Source: Lycorma delicatula
Taxonomy: Eukaryota > Arthropoda > Insecta > Hemiptera > Fulgoridae
Direction of reading: 5' to 3'
DNA length: 64,000 nucleotides
Assembly (NCBI RefSeq): GCF_047948215.1
Contig: NC_134455.1
Span: forward strand, 151,138,575-151,202,574
Of the stretch, positions 23,553-34,169 are shown in pieces. How positions within the stretch are numbered: the first letter of the stretch is position 1; each line of letters opens with the position of its first letter. The position numbers were made by a program, and so were the translations under genes. The notes beneath the pieces were generated by a model. The model did not search any database, had not been told where the DNA came from, and saw only the letters and a program-made list of their open reading frames with translations.

Positions 23553-23582
<30 letters not shown>
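23553..23582. repeat. (TA)n microsatellite
   Basis: About 15 TA units, followed by imperfect TATG/TACA runs. The 62-codon open frame across it is an artefact. Confidence 0.9.
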
Positions 23583-23583
<1 letters not shown>

Positions 23584-23599
23584 GCATACAATGTATGTA

Positions 23600-25410
23600 T
23601 ATGTATATATACATTGTTTTTTTTATATACCTTCCCTGTAACCTATTTTCTGTATCATAACATTTCTCTCTGAACAAGTTGTTTTTGGCTGCTTTATAAA
23701 ATTTTTTATTTTGTATCTCAAAAGCCTTCACATTTTCATTTTTTCACTGCCATTTTTAGCTTTATTACCTTGCATTATGCATATTACTTTGTTCATCCAT
23801 CAATAATTATTTATCTTTTGTTATCCACGATTTTTTCCCACCAGTTATCTTTCTACATAATTCAATTCTTACCTTAATAATTTTTTTTTTAAATGTATTC
23901 ATTAATTTTCTGCTGTACTTGCTTTTGTCATAAGTAAACATTTTTTTTATGGTTTGGTTAAACTTTTCCTTTACAACAACATCACCATTACACCAGCTCA
24001 CCATTTCTCCTTAATTTCGTCATTGATTTCTTTAAATTTCATTATAATTAATTAATGATAATGTGTACTGTAAAATGTACATTTTACAGTACATTTTACA
24101 TTTGAATTTTCTCTATGATCATTAAAACCCATATTTGTTGTTCCTAATAACAGTAACAGTTAAACATTAATATGCCAGTAGTTATTTATTTTACCAAATT
24201 CTGAAATCATATAACCTCTTGAATTTTTCTTATTAAGTGGATACTTCTATTTCTTTACTTGCCCTACTAATTGCTTCCAATTATTATTTAGTTGTCATTG
24301 TCTATTGTTTAAATTTCTGAAATTCCACTCCCTAAGTCAAAAACGACATGGCTGTTTTTATATCTTCTAGTAGCCTTCTTTTGAATAGCATCTAGGATCT
24401 ATACAAGACTGTCTTACCAAGAAGACACAATGGCTTACTAAAAGCATGTATTTTATTAGAAAATACTGCTCCAGTTTTTCCACCATCTTCACCTGTGCAG
24501 TATTCCAACACATGCACATGCGGAACTTTAAAGTTAGGTTTCTATTGTTCAAGGTGTACCAACCTCCTTGTAAATGTTAAACTGACTGCAAAGGCAAGTA
24601 TAATAGAAAATTAATGAGTAAATTTAAAAAAGTAAATTATTAAGGTAAGAGAAAAGACTTTAGGTAGAAAGATGATTGGTGGAAAAAAAACCTGGGTAAC
24701 AAAGGTTATATAATTATGATGAATGAATGAAGAAAGTAAACATAGCATAGGGTGATAAAGCTAAAGATAACAGTGAAAATGAAAAATGAGATCAGGGTGC
24801 TTTCAAAAACTGTGAAAGGACTGCTTCCTCCATTCACTGACGATTCCTTAGTCATTAATAGCGCCTAATTATTTTCTAATGGTTAATTTCAATATTGGAA
24901 CCCATCTTCCACTTATTAAATATTTTTATCTCCAATCCTTATACCCGTTAATTAACTAACCTACATTGTTGAATTAATTGTAAATAATCTTGTTTTTTAA
25001 TTTTTCTCTGAATGTTCCAATGCTTATCCTGTCATTTAATGCCTCCTGACTTGTATGATTTCTTATAGACTTTAATTATTGTCATTTTAATTATTTGTCT
25101 CCATCATCAAGATCATAGGCCAGTTTTACTAATAACTTATGTATATGTCTTAAGGAGTGCTTATTTAATTATAGTACATCACCAACAGTTATTGTAGATT
25201 TATTGCTTTTCTTCTAAATCACCTCCATACTTTGATGCTACTCGTACCTTAGTTCAGGCCTGCTTATTTAGAATTTCTTACTATTCTCAGCTAATCATAA
25301 TACATGAATGCTGCCTGCTATCTACTTCCTCTGATCCACCCAGTGTCTGAGTATTGGTATTGTATGTTTACAATAAGACTGGCCACAATACTACAGAGAA
25401 ACTTTCGTAA
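23600..25410. other. no recognisable gene
   Basis: T-rich, then AT-rich sequence. Apart from the palindrome at 24064-24093, nothing could be assigned. Confidence 0.5.
24064..24093. repeat. perfect 30-bp palindrome
   Basis: TGTACTGTAAAATGT followed directly by its exact reverse complement, with no spacer. Flanks are unrelated. Confidence 0.95.
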
Positions 25411-25412
25411 AC

Positions 25413-25420
25413 CTAGTAGG
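25413..25420. repeat. left target-site duplication (CTAGTAGG)
   Basis: Matches CTAGTATG at 29991-29998 at seven of eight bases, immediately outside the two TIR ends. Confidence 0.7.
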
Positions 25421-26117
25421 GGTGTTCCATTTTAATTCAACAAATTTTCAAAACTTTTATTGCATCACTATTTTTGATTTTTATGATATTTGGTATATGA
25501 TAACTGCCCACCTTGAGTGGCCAAAAATATTTTTTCTTGAGTAATAAATTATTTTCTAACTCGCCAATAGGTGAAAACAGCCATTTTTGTCACTTTTTCC
25601 ATGAGCTGTATCATTGTTATTTTACATCATACACAAGTTGAAAAGGGCTTTTTGGAAAGAGTGAAGATGGAACTTCATCTTAGTGTACTCAAAATTCATT
25701 TTGTTTCATAACCAAATCTTGTAATGTTTACTGAAGTTATGTTTACAAATTGTTTTTTTCAAATTTTGAGCCCAAAATAAATAATGAAGGGCATAGGGTA
25801 ACAGGCCTGTTTTTTTTACCTTTTAACTCTAAGGTACTAGTAGTACTTATAAAAAAAAAAATTGGACTGTTACTGAGTGCCCTTTATTAAAAAATGGCCG
25901 CCAAATCGTAAGATTTTGAAAATGTCTTATTTTTGGGCCCAAAAATCACTAATGGAACAGTGGCAAAACTCTGAAATGTTTAAAACAGTAAGTACTTTTT
26001 ATGTCCTTTAAAACCATATAAAATTTATTTTGTTATTCAAAGGGGTTGACAAGTAATGAAGCTATCAAAACTGCTAAAAACACCCTTCCTTCTAACTGTG
26101 AACAATGTATCCAAAAC
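25421..26117 (+). repeat. left terminal inverted repeat (about 697 bp)
   Basis: Inverted copy of 29293-29990. Landmarks include GGCGGCCA (inverted as TGGCCGCC), TTTTGGGCCCAAAAA, GGTACTAGTAGTACTTATA and AACTGTGAACAATGTATCCA at the inner edge. The TIR also covers part of a 60-codon open frame, which is therefore not a gene. Confidence 0.9.
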
Positions 26118-26608
26118 ATTCACAGCATGTATTTTTCAGATAATAATGTAGGCCTACTATACAAAATATTTTTATATGTCTGTAATAAGATAGCATATAT
26201 TCTAGATATTTTGTTACTTAAAGTATGATTCATACATTCAAACTCATGTTTAAACACGAAAGTGAATAGACATGAATGTTTGTGTAACCCTGAATGTAAA
26301 CATTGTAGAAGGTTCATTTACTGTTTTGATTTCAATGTAATGTGTTGTATTGTTACTAGTTAATGTAAGTAACAATACAAAAAATGTAGTAGGTAAGGTA
26401 ATGTACACTTGTTTGTAATGTAATTTTATTAGTAGTGAACTTCTCTTTTATGCAGTATCTTATATTTTTAATTTTATTAATTAGAGAAATTTTTATTTTA
26501 CCTGTAGACAAACTGGAATAAGATAAAGTGTGGTGCAGTTGGTAGTTTTATAATTTATACTAACTGTATTGTTATTATAAGAATCCTTGCATTTTATAAA
26601 AATGGATT

Positions 26609-29040
26609 ATGGAGTGTTCAATTGGTATTGACACTGAAACAGTATGTCACAAATTGACTTGCAATAGATCTTCAGTATTACACGATATTTTAGAGTGTAC
26701 TGAACAGCAAATAACATTGATATCTTTAAGAAGTGGATGTATTGAAACAAAAAATATCTGTACTTTTCATAAAACTGTATATTTAGATAAATATTTTCAT
26801 ATTAATGGGAAAAGCTGCTCTGACCCATTTAGCTGTCACACTAAACCAGTTAAGAAATCTCCTTAAGAAATATCTTTGACACTTTCAACTAGCAATCCAA
26901 ATTTAAAATTAATTCCAGGCAAAGCACTATATACAAAATGCTTAAAATACAAACACCACAAGATGATACAGAAAACGAACCGGAATGTCAAAATATATTT
27001 GAGCCTCAGTAAGTTATAGCCGAGTCTGTAAATAAAGCTTTTTCAGCACTTGGCATTTCCACCATTAAGGTTCAAAAATTATCAGGCAGTGCAAAGGAAC
27101 CAGTTTTAAAAAATAAAGTTATAAAAATAGCCAAGTTAGTTACCAGTAAATTAAACAATTCCTTTAATTTAAATATTTCTACAGAAGAAACCAGTTTAGT
27201 ACCACACAATTATGCTTATTTAGATAGGGAATATAAAGAATTAATCATTAAAATAAAGAATAAAATGAAGACAGTTTCATCAACCCAGGAAAATATTAAT
27301 ATTTCAAATTTATTACCAAACAGCTGTAACATTAACAAAATTCAAAATGAGTTTAGTGTGTCAGTATTTAGCCCGTCAATCCAAACAATTAGTTAAAACA
27401 AGTGGAATTTTGCCACAATTTGGCAAAAAGAAACCCAGTCATGTAATTGATAAAAATATTATTAAATGTGTCCCAAGATTTTTACCAGAATGATTCTATC
27501 AGACAAGCTGACGGGAAAAAAATTCAAAGAACACTTATCTTATGTAACTTAAAAGAATTGTGCACAGCCTTCAAAGAAAAACATAATTTAAAAGTTGGTT
27601 TATCAAAATTTGCTGATTTAAGACCTAAATTTTGTTTTCTGGCTGGTGGGTGAGATACTCACTCTGTTTGTGTGTCACCCACCAAAATGTAAAACTCATG
27701 TTATCTGCTCTAAAATTCTCCTTTTAATCATGGTATGTGATATAGAAAATGAAACGTGCATGCTGTCAGAGTGAAAAATCTCTGGGCACTAATGAAGTGC
27801 TCAGGTTACTGCAAGAGAGCTGGGATGATTTTGATTCTGAAATTATCTTCAGACAGTGGGTTTCTGTTGATCATTGTGAACTAACTACTCAAATTCTTCC
27901 ATTTCAAGAGTACTTACATAAACTTGCTGAAAATTTAAATAATCTAAAAAGGCATCATTTTGTTACAAAGAAACAAGCTAATTTCCTCAACATTAAAAAG
28001 GAAAACTTGGAGGGTGAATGTATTGTAATGGGAGACTTCTCTCAAAATTTTCCTTTTGTGATAAAAGGATGAAGTCCAGTCATATCACTGGTCAAAAACT
28101 TATAATGCATGTCACTGGTAAAAACTTAAATGGATGTGACTTATATCCATTTCTCATATATTTTAAAAAAGAAGGAAAATTACAAAGCCAAAGCTACTGT
28201 GTGATTAGTGAGTTCTTGAAGCGCGATACTAGATCGTTCTTCTGCTTCCAAATGCAAGTTATAAATAAAGTAAAAATACTGTTACCACAATTTAAACAAT
28301 TGTTTTATTTTTCTGCTGGCTTCTCAGCCCAGTAAATTCATAAATTTATGCTACCATCAAGAAAATTTTGAAATCGCAGCTGAATGGTATTTTTTTTTTG
28401 CTTCATTCTGTGGAAAAGGATCAGGTGATGGTATTGGTGGACTGTATAAAGGACAGTGACTAAAGCAAGCTTTCAAAGGACAGTCAGCAATCAAATTGTT
28501 ACACCTTCTGAAATGTACAATTCTTGCAAAGACAGTATTAAAAATATAACATTTATTTTCTGCTTTAATAAAGATGTTCCAATTGATTGAAGAATACCTC
28601 AGTTCTCGTTATCAGGTAATCACAACAGTCCCAGAAACAAGAACCTTTCATAGTTATGTTCCAACAAGTCAGAAATGTATTCTGAAAATTCAGGCGACTT
28701 CTGAATCAGAAACATTCACATTAGTATTGGTACATAAGGACATTAGTGTTTCAGAGTGCTTTATAAGTTTACCAAAGCCAAAATATAAAAATTATGTCTG
28801 CTGCGTATACGATGGGAAGTGTTGGTTAGGCGAAGTTATTAAAGTCAAAATACATGAAAATGAATAGGAATATCGAATATACTTTTTCCATCCGCAGGGT
28901 CCTGGTACTTATTCAAGAAATCATTGAGGGATAATCAAACATGGGTTCAACTGGAAAATATTTTAAAGATTCTCACGCCTTCAGAGCTTTTTCTATCAAC
29001 TAGTGGAAAAGGACATAACACTACACTAAAGATGAATGAG
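26609..29040 (+). pseudogene. transposase-like protein of the long-TIR element, heavily interrupted
   Basis: Pieces in shifting frames follow a consistent protein order. First comes a Cys/His-rich N-terminus (CTFHKTVYLDKYFHINGKSC near 26760-26820). A Lys-rich middle (26940-27390) is followed by KFADLRPKFCFLAGG then THSVCV (27610-27680). Then come a segment open for 107 codons with IIFRQWVSVDHCEL and MGDFSQNFPFV (27749-28072), FYFSAGFSAQ (near 28300), GKGSGDGIGG (28412-28441), EEYLSSRYQ (28586-28612), and a C-terminal HPQGPGTYS block (28890-28920). Acidic positions in DFSQN, the Ser-Ala/Asp-Gly context of FSAGFSAQ (the family usually has FSDGA-A-QY) and GDGIGG are the plausible catalytic sites. 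One Asp has become Ala in the FSAG block. At least six stops or frameshifts are present. Family name and biochemical role are unassigned; transposase is inferred from TIR context and DDE-like spacing. Confidence 0.7.
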
Positions 29041-29292
29041 GACTTATAAGTTCTACTCAATAAAAAAATGGCGGGAGCACTAAGTTATGTTGGTTAAGTT
29101 TGCTATCAAAAAGTACAAGATTTATTCATAACTTCCATTAGTTGGAGTAAAATAACGTAAAAGTGAATGGAACGACTTGTCAATGTATTGTTTATCATTT
29201 TGTAATTGACTGTTTCTTAATTTTCAATTTATTCATTCTGATGAGTTTAGTTGCAATTTGTATAATCTGAAAAAATACATAACATCAATATT

Positions 29293-29990
29293 TTTGGATA
29301 CATTGTTCACAGTTAGAAGGAACAGTATTTTTAGCAGTTTTGATGGCTTCATTACTTGTCAACCCCTTTGAATAACAAAATAAATTTTATATGGTTTTAA
29401 AGGACATAAAAAGTACTTACTGCTAAAAACATTTTAGTTTTCCCACTGTTCCATTTATGATTTTTGGGCCCAAAAAAATGAAACATTTCAAAATCGTACG
29501 ATTTGGCGGCCATGTTTTTAATGAAGGACACTCGGTAACAGTCCAGTTTATTTTATAAGTACTACTAGTACCTTAGAATTAAAAGGTAAAAAAAATAGGC
29601 CTGTACCCTAAGCTCTGCATTACTTATTTTGGGCTCAAAATTTGAAAAAAAAAACAATAATTTGTAAATATAACTTCAGTAAACATTACAAGATTTGGTT
29701 ATGTAACAAAATGAATTTTGAGTACACTAAGATGAAGTTCCACCTTCACTCTTTCCAAAAAACCCTTTTGACCTCTTTATAATCTACAATAGTAATGCTA
29801 CAGCTCATGAAAAAAGTGATGAAAATGGCTGTTTTACCTGTTGGTGGGCTAGAAAATAGCCTATTAATTTTTTTTTAAATATAAAATATATTTTTTGGCC
29901 ACTACAAGGTGGGAAATTGTCATATATCAAATATCATCAAAGTCAAAAATAGTGATGCACTGATCATTTCCTTAATTAAAATGGAATATC
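29293..29990 (-). repeat. right terminal inverted repeat (about 698 bp)
   Basis: Reverse complement of the left arm, with scattered substitutions and small indels. The inner edge is at TTTTGGATACATTGTTCACA. Confidence 0.9.
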
Positions 29991-29998
29991 CTAGTATG
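29991..29998. repeat. right target-site duplication (CTAGTATG)
   Basis: Pairs with CTAGTAGG on the left. If the preceding C is counted the duplication could be 9 bp (CCTAGTAGG/CCTAGTATG). Confidence 0.7.
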
Positions 29999-29999
29999 A

Positions 30000-30733
30000 A
30001 GTTAGCGATCCAGTAACATACTTCAACTCTTCCCAGTCAAAGTCAATTAGTTATATTTTTTTACCAGAATTTTGGGTGACAAAATAATTTTTTTTCCTTT
30101 GAAAGAACCAGTAATCTTGATAATTTTGATGTTGATTCTATGTCAGCAATTGATTTTATCATTAGGAAATTGAAATTACTTTGATAACCAGAGAATTTAA
30201 TTGTCGTTCTCCAGTATCATTATGGATTCTAGCATTCATGTGTTTATAAAAATAGAATCTTATGAAATATCAAAGCATTATCAGGCTGAAAATTTTATTT
30301 TCTACAGCCTGAAGGTGTTTTTAATTTTCTCAAAACAATTACAATTGATTTGGGATTGTTATTTTTAAGCGCATTACTTTCATTTATTTGAATCCAAGGT
30401 GGTCTTATGAAATGTAGGTAGTGAATGAACTGTATTGTATCTTAATTTAATGCATATTAAGCAAGAAATATTGTCATGTATGAAATGTTAATATATAAAA
30501 CCGTTTAAAATTATTAGTACTGTGATATTAGCTATATATAATGTTCTTGTAGTATAAGGGAAAGATTAAAAGTATGAGGGTGAGGGATTTTACTTTTTTG
30601 TATTTTAAGTACGCTAAACTTTCATGTCCATTACTCACATATAAAAATAATGAAAATACATTTTTAACTACAGTAAACTACATGAATCTGTTTATTAATT
30701 GTTAGGGCTCTGGATTTTCATCCTTTATTCCTT
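30000..30733. other. no recognisable gene; upstream part of a host intron
   Basis: AT-rich. Its right end (ATCCTTTATTCCTTCAATTT) is a pyrimidine-rich tract that appears to be the original 3' splice-site tract of the exon now at 34095. Confidence 0.5.
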
Positions 30734-30734
30734 C

Positions 30735-30741
30735 AATTTCT
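30735..30741. repeat. left LINE target-site duplication (AATTTCT)
   Basis: Matches AATTTCT at 34086-34092 exactly. The LINE homology to the 48.7-kb copy begins immediately after it. Confidence 0.65.
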
Positions 30742-32240
30742 AAATAGAAAACTTAGTAAAATCTCCTAAATTAAGAAAAGACCCTAGGTTTGATCAAATT
30801 ACAGTAGATACAATAAAGGTTGTAATAGATAAAATATCTGATATACTAGTCTTTCTCTTTAATCTTAGCGTGGCAACAGGAGTGTATCCAAAACAATTAA
30901 AAAAGTCTGCCATTATTCCAATACATAATGGTGAGTATAAAAATGATTATAATAATTGCAGACCTATTGCTTTATTATCAATTATTTCCAAAATACTTGA
31001 AAAGCTCATGCAGGTCAGTTTAAATAGTTTTTTAAGTAAAACGAATTTCTATAGTAATAATCAATTTGGTTTTAGAAAAGGCCATGGTTCTGAAGATCTC
31101 TTAAATCTAGTAATAAAACTATTCTCTAGTATTTATAACAGCATAATCAGCAGCTGCAAGGTTGCTGCATTGTTTGCAGATGTAAGAAAGGCAATTTTGA
31201 TTCTGCTGATTACGGACTCCTAAAAAAAGAAAAAAAATGGCAGTGTCAGAGACATCTGTGGAGACTGGTTTGCAAGCTTTCTGTCAGGTAGTACCCAGCA
31301 GGTTAGAGTTGGAAATTATTTGAGTAACGAATCCCTCATTATATGTGGTGTCTCTCAGGGCTTTGTGCTTTCAGCAGAGCTCTTTTTAGTATACATTAAC
31401 TATAGAGGTCTTAAGAACACCTCTATGTAGAGGTGTTCTTAACAGTGTTATTGCAGCAGCATTTATAGATGACACAGCTTTAAGTTATATGGCATATAAT
31501 AGAAGTGAGCTTTGTAAGATGATCCGTGACGAATTCCTGAAGCTTAGCATCTGGTTTGAGTACAATTCTTTGCTGAATATGGAAAAGACCAAGTTAATCA
31601 CTTTTAAATTGAAATCAAATTTAGAGGAACCATTTGCCATACAAATTTGTACAATTAGTTGTAAAGCTTATGGTTGCAATTTTAATTGGATCAGTTCAAC
31701 TAACCACGTTAATATTTGGGAATAACTGTAGATCCTGGACTTACATGGGCAGCTCATATACAAAAATTAAAGAAAGAACTTGTAAATGTGTTTTGAACAC
31801 CTTTTTCCTCCGCAGTAGTTGCCCTGATTTTATAATGAAATCTATACTATGCATTAATTGAAAACAGACTGCAATATTGCATAATGATATGGAGTGGTGC
31901 TTACCATAGTGTAATGCATCCCTTGATTGTGGGACAAAAGTATTTAAACAGTACAATCTCTAAGAAACCTCGTCTTGCATATTCGTTACAGATTTTTCGA
32001 CAGTGGGACTTATTACCCTTAAGATACCTATATTTTTACAAGGTCTTAAAATTACTGTTGGTGTGTACATAACCTACGAACTTCATACCACCAAGACCAA
32101 CTAAATTGATATTTTGTAGGTTTTATCTTTACATAGCTCCTCGACTTTAGAGTACTATACCCAATGAAATAAAGAAGTTTACTTATACAAAATTTAAATC
32201 TAGTATTAAACGATGGCTTTCAGAAAAAGATAATGTTGAA
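30742..32240 (+). pseudogene. LINE ORF2 reverse transcriptase fragment (copy 1)
   Basis: Frames contain the RT landmarks in order: CRPIALLSIISKILEKLMQ (near 30960-31016), NQFGFRKGHGSEDLL (near 31060-31105), a degraded ISQG-V-SAELFLVYIN region (31340-31400), and FIDDTALSYMAYN (near 31460-31500), which is the F/Y-x-D-D active-site block. A C-terminal region follows with many breaks. This is the RT of a Jockey/CR1-like non-LTR retrotransposon. The endonuclease is absent because of 5' truncation. A hairpin-forming insertion at 31410-31441 and multiple frameshifts make it inactive. Confidence 0.75.
31410..31441. repeat. 14-bp-stem perfect hairpin inside LINE copy 1
   Basis: TTAAGAACACCTCT, four bases, then its exact reverse complement. 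The second LINE copy lacks the first arm, so it arose in this copy, as a template-switch event would produce. Confidence 0.9.
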
Positions 32241-32309
32241 TGTTTATTTCTTTAAGCTGACATAATGTGTCTTCTCTATACAGATATATATCCTTCTATT
32301 TTATTTTTT

Positions 32310-33590
32310 GTAAATTCAAATACTTTATGAACATGTTAACCGCTGTGTTAATTGATATAATATTATAAAATTAATAAATTAAATTAACACCAAAACACAG
32401 TTAAAAAATTGATTTACTAAACCTCCAAAAGTACTTTTGCAAACCACTCTCATCAGTTGGTGATATTATGATTAAATAAACAAATGAAAATATAAATACT
32501 TTTTTGAGTAATAAGCTTAAAAATCAGCTGGATGTGAATTATGTTATGTAAATAGTTATTTTTTATTGTCTATTTAATCAAACTATTATCTTCAAAAGTT
32601 ACTTGTTGGTTGATCACTTTATGTGTTTGAATTTATAAATGTAGTATTTTTCTAAGATGTTTATTGTTTATGCATGTTTCTAAAATTTGTAAGTTGTGTT
32701 CATAATCGGTAGTAGTATGTTTATGTTGCATATGGTCAGCTACATTAGAAATGCCTCTCTTCTTGTCCTTGTATGCATTATAATGCTCTGCAGACCTTTT
32801 TTTTGAAAGATCTGTTGGTTTACTAATATATGTACCATTACAATCATTTCATTTAATCTTATATATTCCACTTAACTTTTCTCCATTAGTGTTATTATTT
32901 TTATGATCCCTTAAATATTTTAAAAAGTATTTATTAGATTTGTATCTTTTTGTATAGTTATGTTTATTGTAAACATCATTTTTCTCTATGATCTTATTCA
33001 TATATGTTTATTGTATGAAATCGTTATTAGTAAGTCCATTATCAGTTTGATTGTCAAATCTATTCGTTGCTATTCGTGCTATTCGTTTTATCATATTTAT
33101 TTCGTTTTTGAGTTTATCTTGGTTATTTTTTGTGCATTGCAATGCTCTAAAAATTAAATTTTTATACATGCCAATTTTTTTGTGACCATGAATGATTAGA
33201 TTCTTTGTGTACAATGGTGTGATTTATGGTTGGTTTCCTATAAACAACTTTCTGTAATGTTGTTTCCATTTATTTCAGTTTCTGTGTCCAAAAAGTTTTT
33301 TTCCTGTTATTCATTACAGACTTGAATTTTAAGTCATTATTATAGTTATTAAGTATATTTAAAATAGTCATGTGTTCATCATTTCTAGTTGGATTGTGTA
33401 TGACTTACATATTGACCACATACCTAATCCACAACAATATTTGATGCTTATTCAAAATATATTAATTACGATATTTACAAAATGTAGAAAATTTCAGACT
33501 TGATTGCAGATATAGGTGAACCCTTTTGCCTGTAGATAACAGTTTTCCTCATATTAAAAAAAATTAAATAAAAATTAATATTTTACTTTA
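32310..33590 (-). mobile_element. Penelope-like retroelement fragment with GIY-YIG endonuclease
   Basis: Read on the minus strand: the RT end (KGSPISAIKSEIF near 33535-33490), then the connector typical of Penelope-like elements (YRKPTI-type motif near 33235 in broken frame, then KKIGMYKNLIFRALQCTKNN), and then a GIY-YIG nuclease. The nuclease shows GIYKIK near 32870, GTYIS near 32830, KKRSAEHYNAYKDKKRGISN and ADHMQHKH (32720-32790). YIG has become YIS, and a Cys codon in the IKCNDC context is now TGA. Penelope-like elements combine exactly this RT with this endonuclease. The 5' part is missing. The insert splits the LINE 3' UTR and ends with a possible hammerhead motif. Confidence 0.75.
32423..32462 (-). 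ncRNA. candidate type I hammerhead ribozyme of the Penelope-like element (one core change)
   Basis: Minus-strand 40-mer. A stem I strand CACCAA is followed by the invariant core CTGATGA, a weak stem II (GAGTGGTTTGC), core AAA where GAA is required, a tiny palindromic stem III AGTACT, cleavage-site U, and TTGGAG pairing back to stem I at five of six positions. Penelope-like elements are known to carry hammerhead motifs with very short, palindromic stem III in their terminal repeats, and this lies just downstream of the GIY-YIG ORF on the same strand. The G12-to-A change follows a C (former CpG) and would abolish activity. Identification is by manual folding only. Confidence 0.45.
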
Positions 33591-34085
33591 TATTCTTTTT
33601 TATCTAAAACATTTAAATAAAGAAAATTAATGAAATTTATATTGGTATTTTGGAGTGTTAAAATACTCTAAACTTCATCTATTTCTATGCAATTCTGATG
33701 GTATCAAGGCTTATTGGCGTACGTTGGATGTTAATTCTTGTTGTAAATAATAAGTATGATTATTATCTTATTTACTTTTGTCATAGGTAGCACAGTGCCT
33801 TTATTTATGTTATAGTTAAAAACAAAAATTATTCATTTAATACAATTAAAATAATTTTATGGTAATTCCCATACAAGTTTTTTTTTCAGGAGTACCTAAT
33901 TTCTCTTCATATTTAAAAAAAAATGTAACAACAAATTGTGTCAGAACTAGTTATATTAGAAACTTTAATAATGTTACTAGTTTTTAAGTACAATTGTTAA
34001 GTTGATATAAGAATTTATTTGTATGAAAATATAATATAACTATGAAATTATGTAAAAAATAAATAGTAGAAATGATGAATAAATA

Positions 34086-34092
34086 AATTTCT
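34086..34092. repeat. right LINE target-site duplication (AATTTCT)
   Basis: Exact match to 30735-30741. It is followed at once by AG and then the host exon. Confidence 0.65.
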
Positions 34093-34094
34093 AG

Positions 34095-34163
34095 GATGCG
34101 ACTCTGTGAGAGGGGACCAGATTGTAAGGTGCAGCCTACCACCTTACCCAGATCCCAGAGAAG
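34095..34163 (+). CDS. host exon candidate, gene unknown (69 nt)
   Basis: CTAG precedes and GTAATT follows. The interior is clearly richer in GC than its flanks. One frame reads CDSVRGDQIVRCSLPPYPDP then R-E, leaving two bases before and one base after. A second frame, starting with an internal ATG, is also open. No family recognised. It joins in phase to the 17-nt microexon at 42312 (adding A-L-L-K-K-L). The original acceptor tract now lies 3.35 kb upstream because a LINE landed between the tract and the AG. Whether splicing still works is unknown. Alternatively this is a chance GC-rich island. Confidence 0.5.
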
Positions 34164-34169
34164 GTAATT

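Larger units (their letters stand above)
25421..29990 (+). mobile_element. 4.57-kb DNA transposon with about 0.7-kb TIRs, unclassified DDE-like family
   Basis: A structurally complete element. It has an 8-bp target duplication (CTAGTAGG/CTAGTATG), terminal motif GGTGTTCCATTTTAATT against GATATTCCATTTTAATT, TIRs of about 697 bp (estimated 85-90% identical by eye), and a central decayed ORF reading left to right. Long TIRs with 8-9-bp duplications recall Mutator-like elements, but the protein remnants do not look like a MULE transposase. They instead match a family of uncharacterised transposon-derived proteins that I recall from insects and other animals. Only one copy is present in this window. 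Confidence 0.85.
30742..34085 (+). mobile_element. Jockey/CR1-like LINE, copy 1, 5'-truncated, inserted at a 3' splice site
   Basis: Homologous to the copy at 48692-50812 along its RT region and 3' UTR, ending in an AATAAATAAA-type tail. It is 5'-truncated within the region before the RT domain, bounded by a 7-bp duplication AATTTCT. A Penelope-like insert of about 1.3 kb (32310-33590) splits its 3' UTR; the other copy lacks this insert. The right duplication lies directly next to AG and a host exon, placing the integration inside a polypyrimidine tract. Confidence 0.75.

Noticed and set aside
26046..26317. Small open frames of 60 and 65 codons on both strands
   Set aside because: The plus-strand frame partly covers the left TIR of the 4.57-kb transposon and the minus-strand frame abuts it; neither has a domain.
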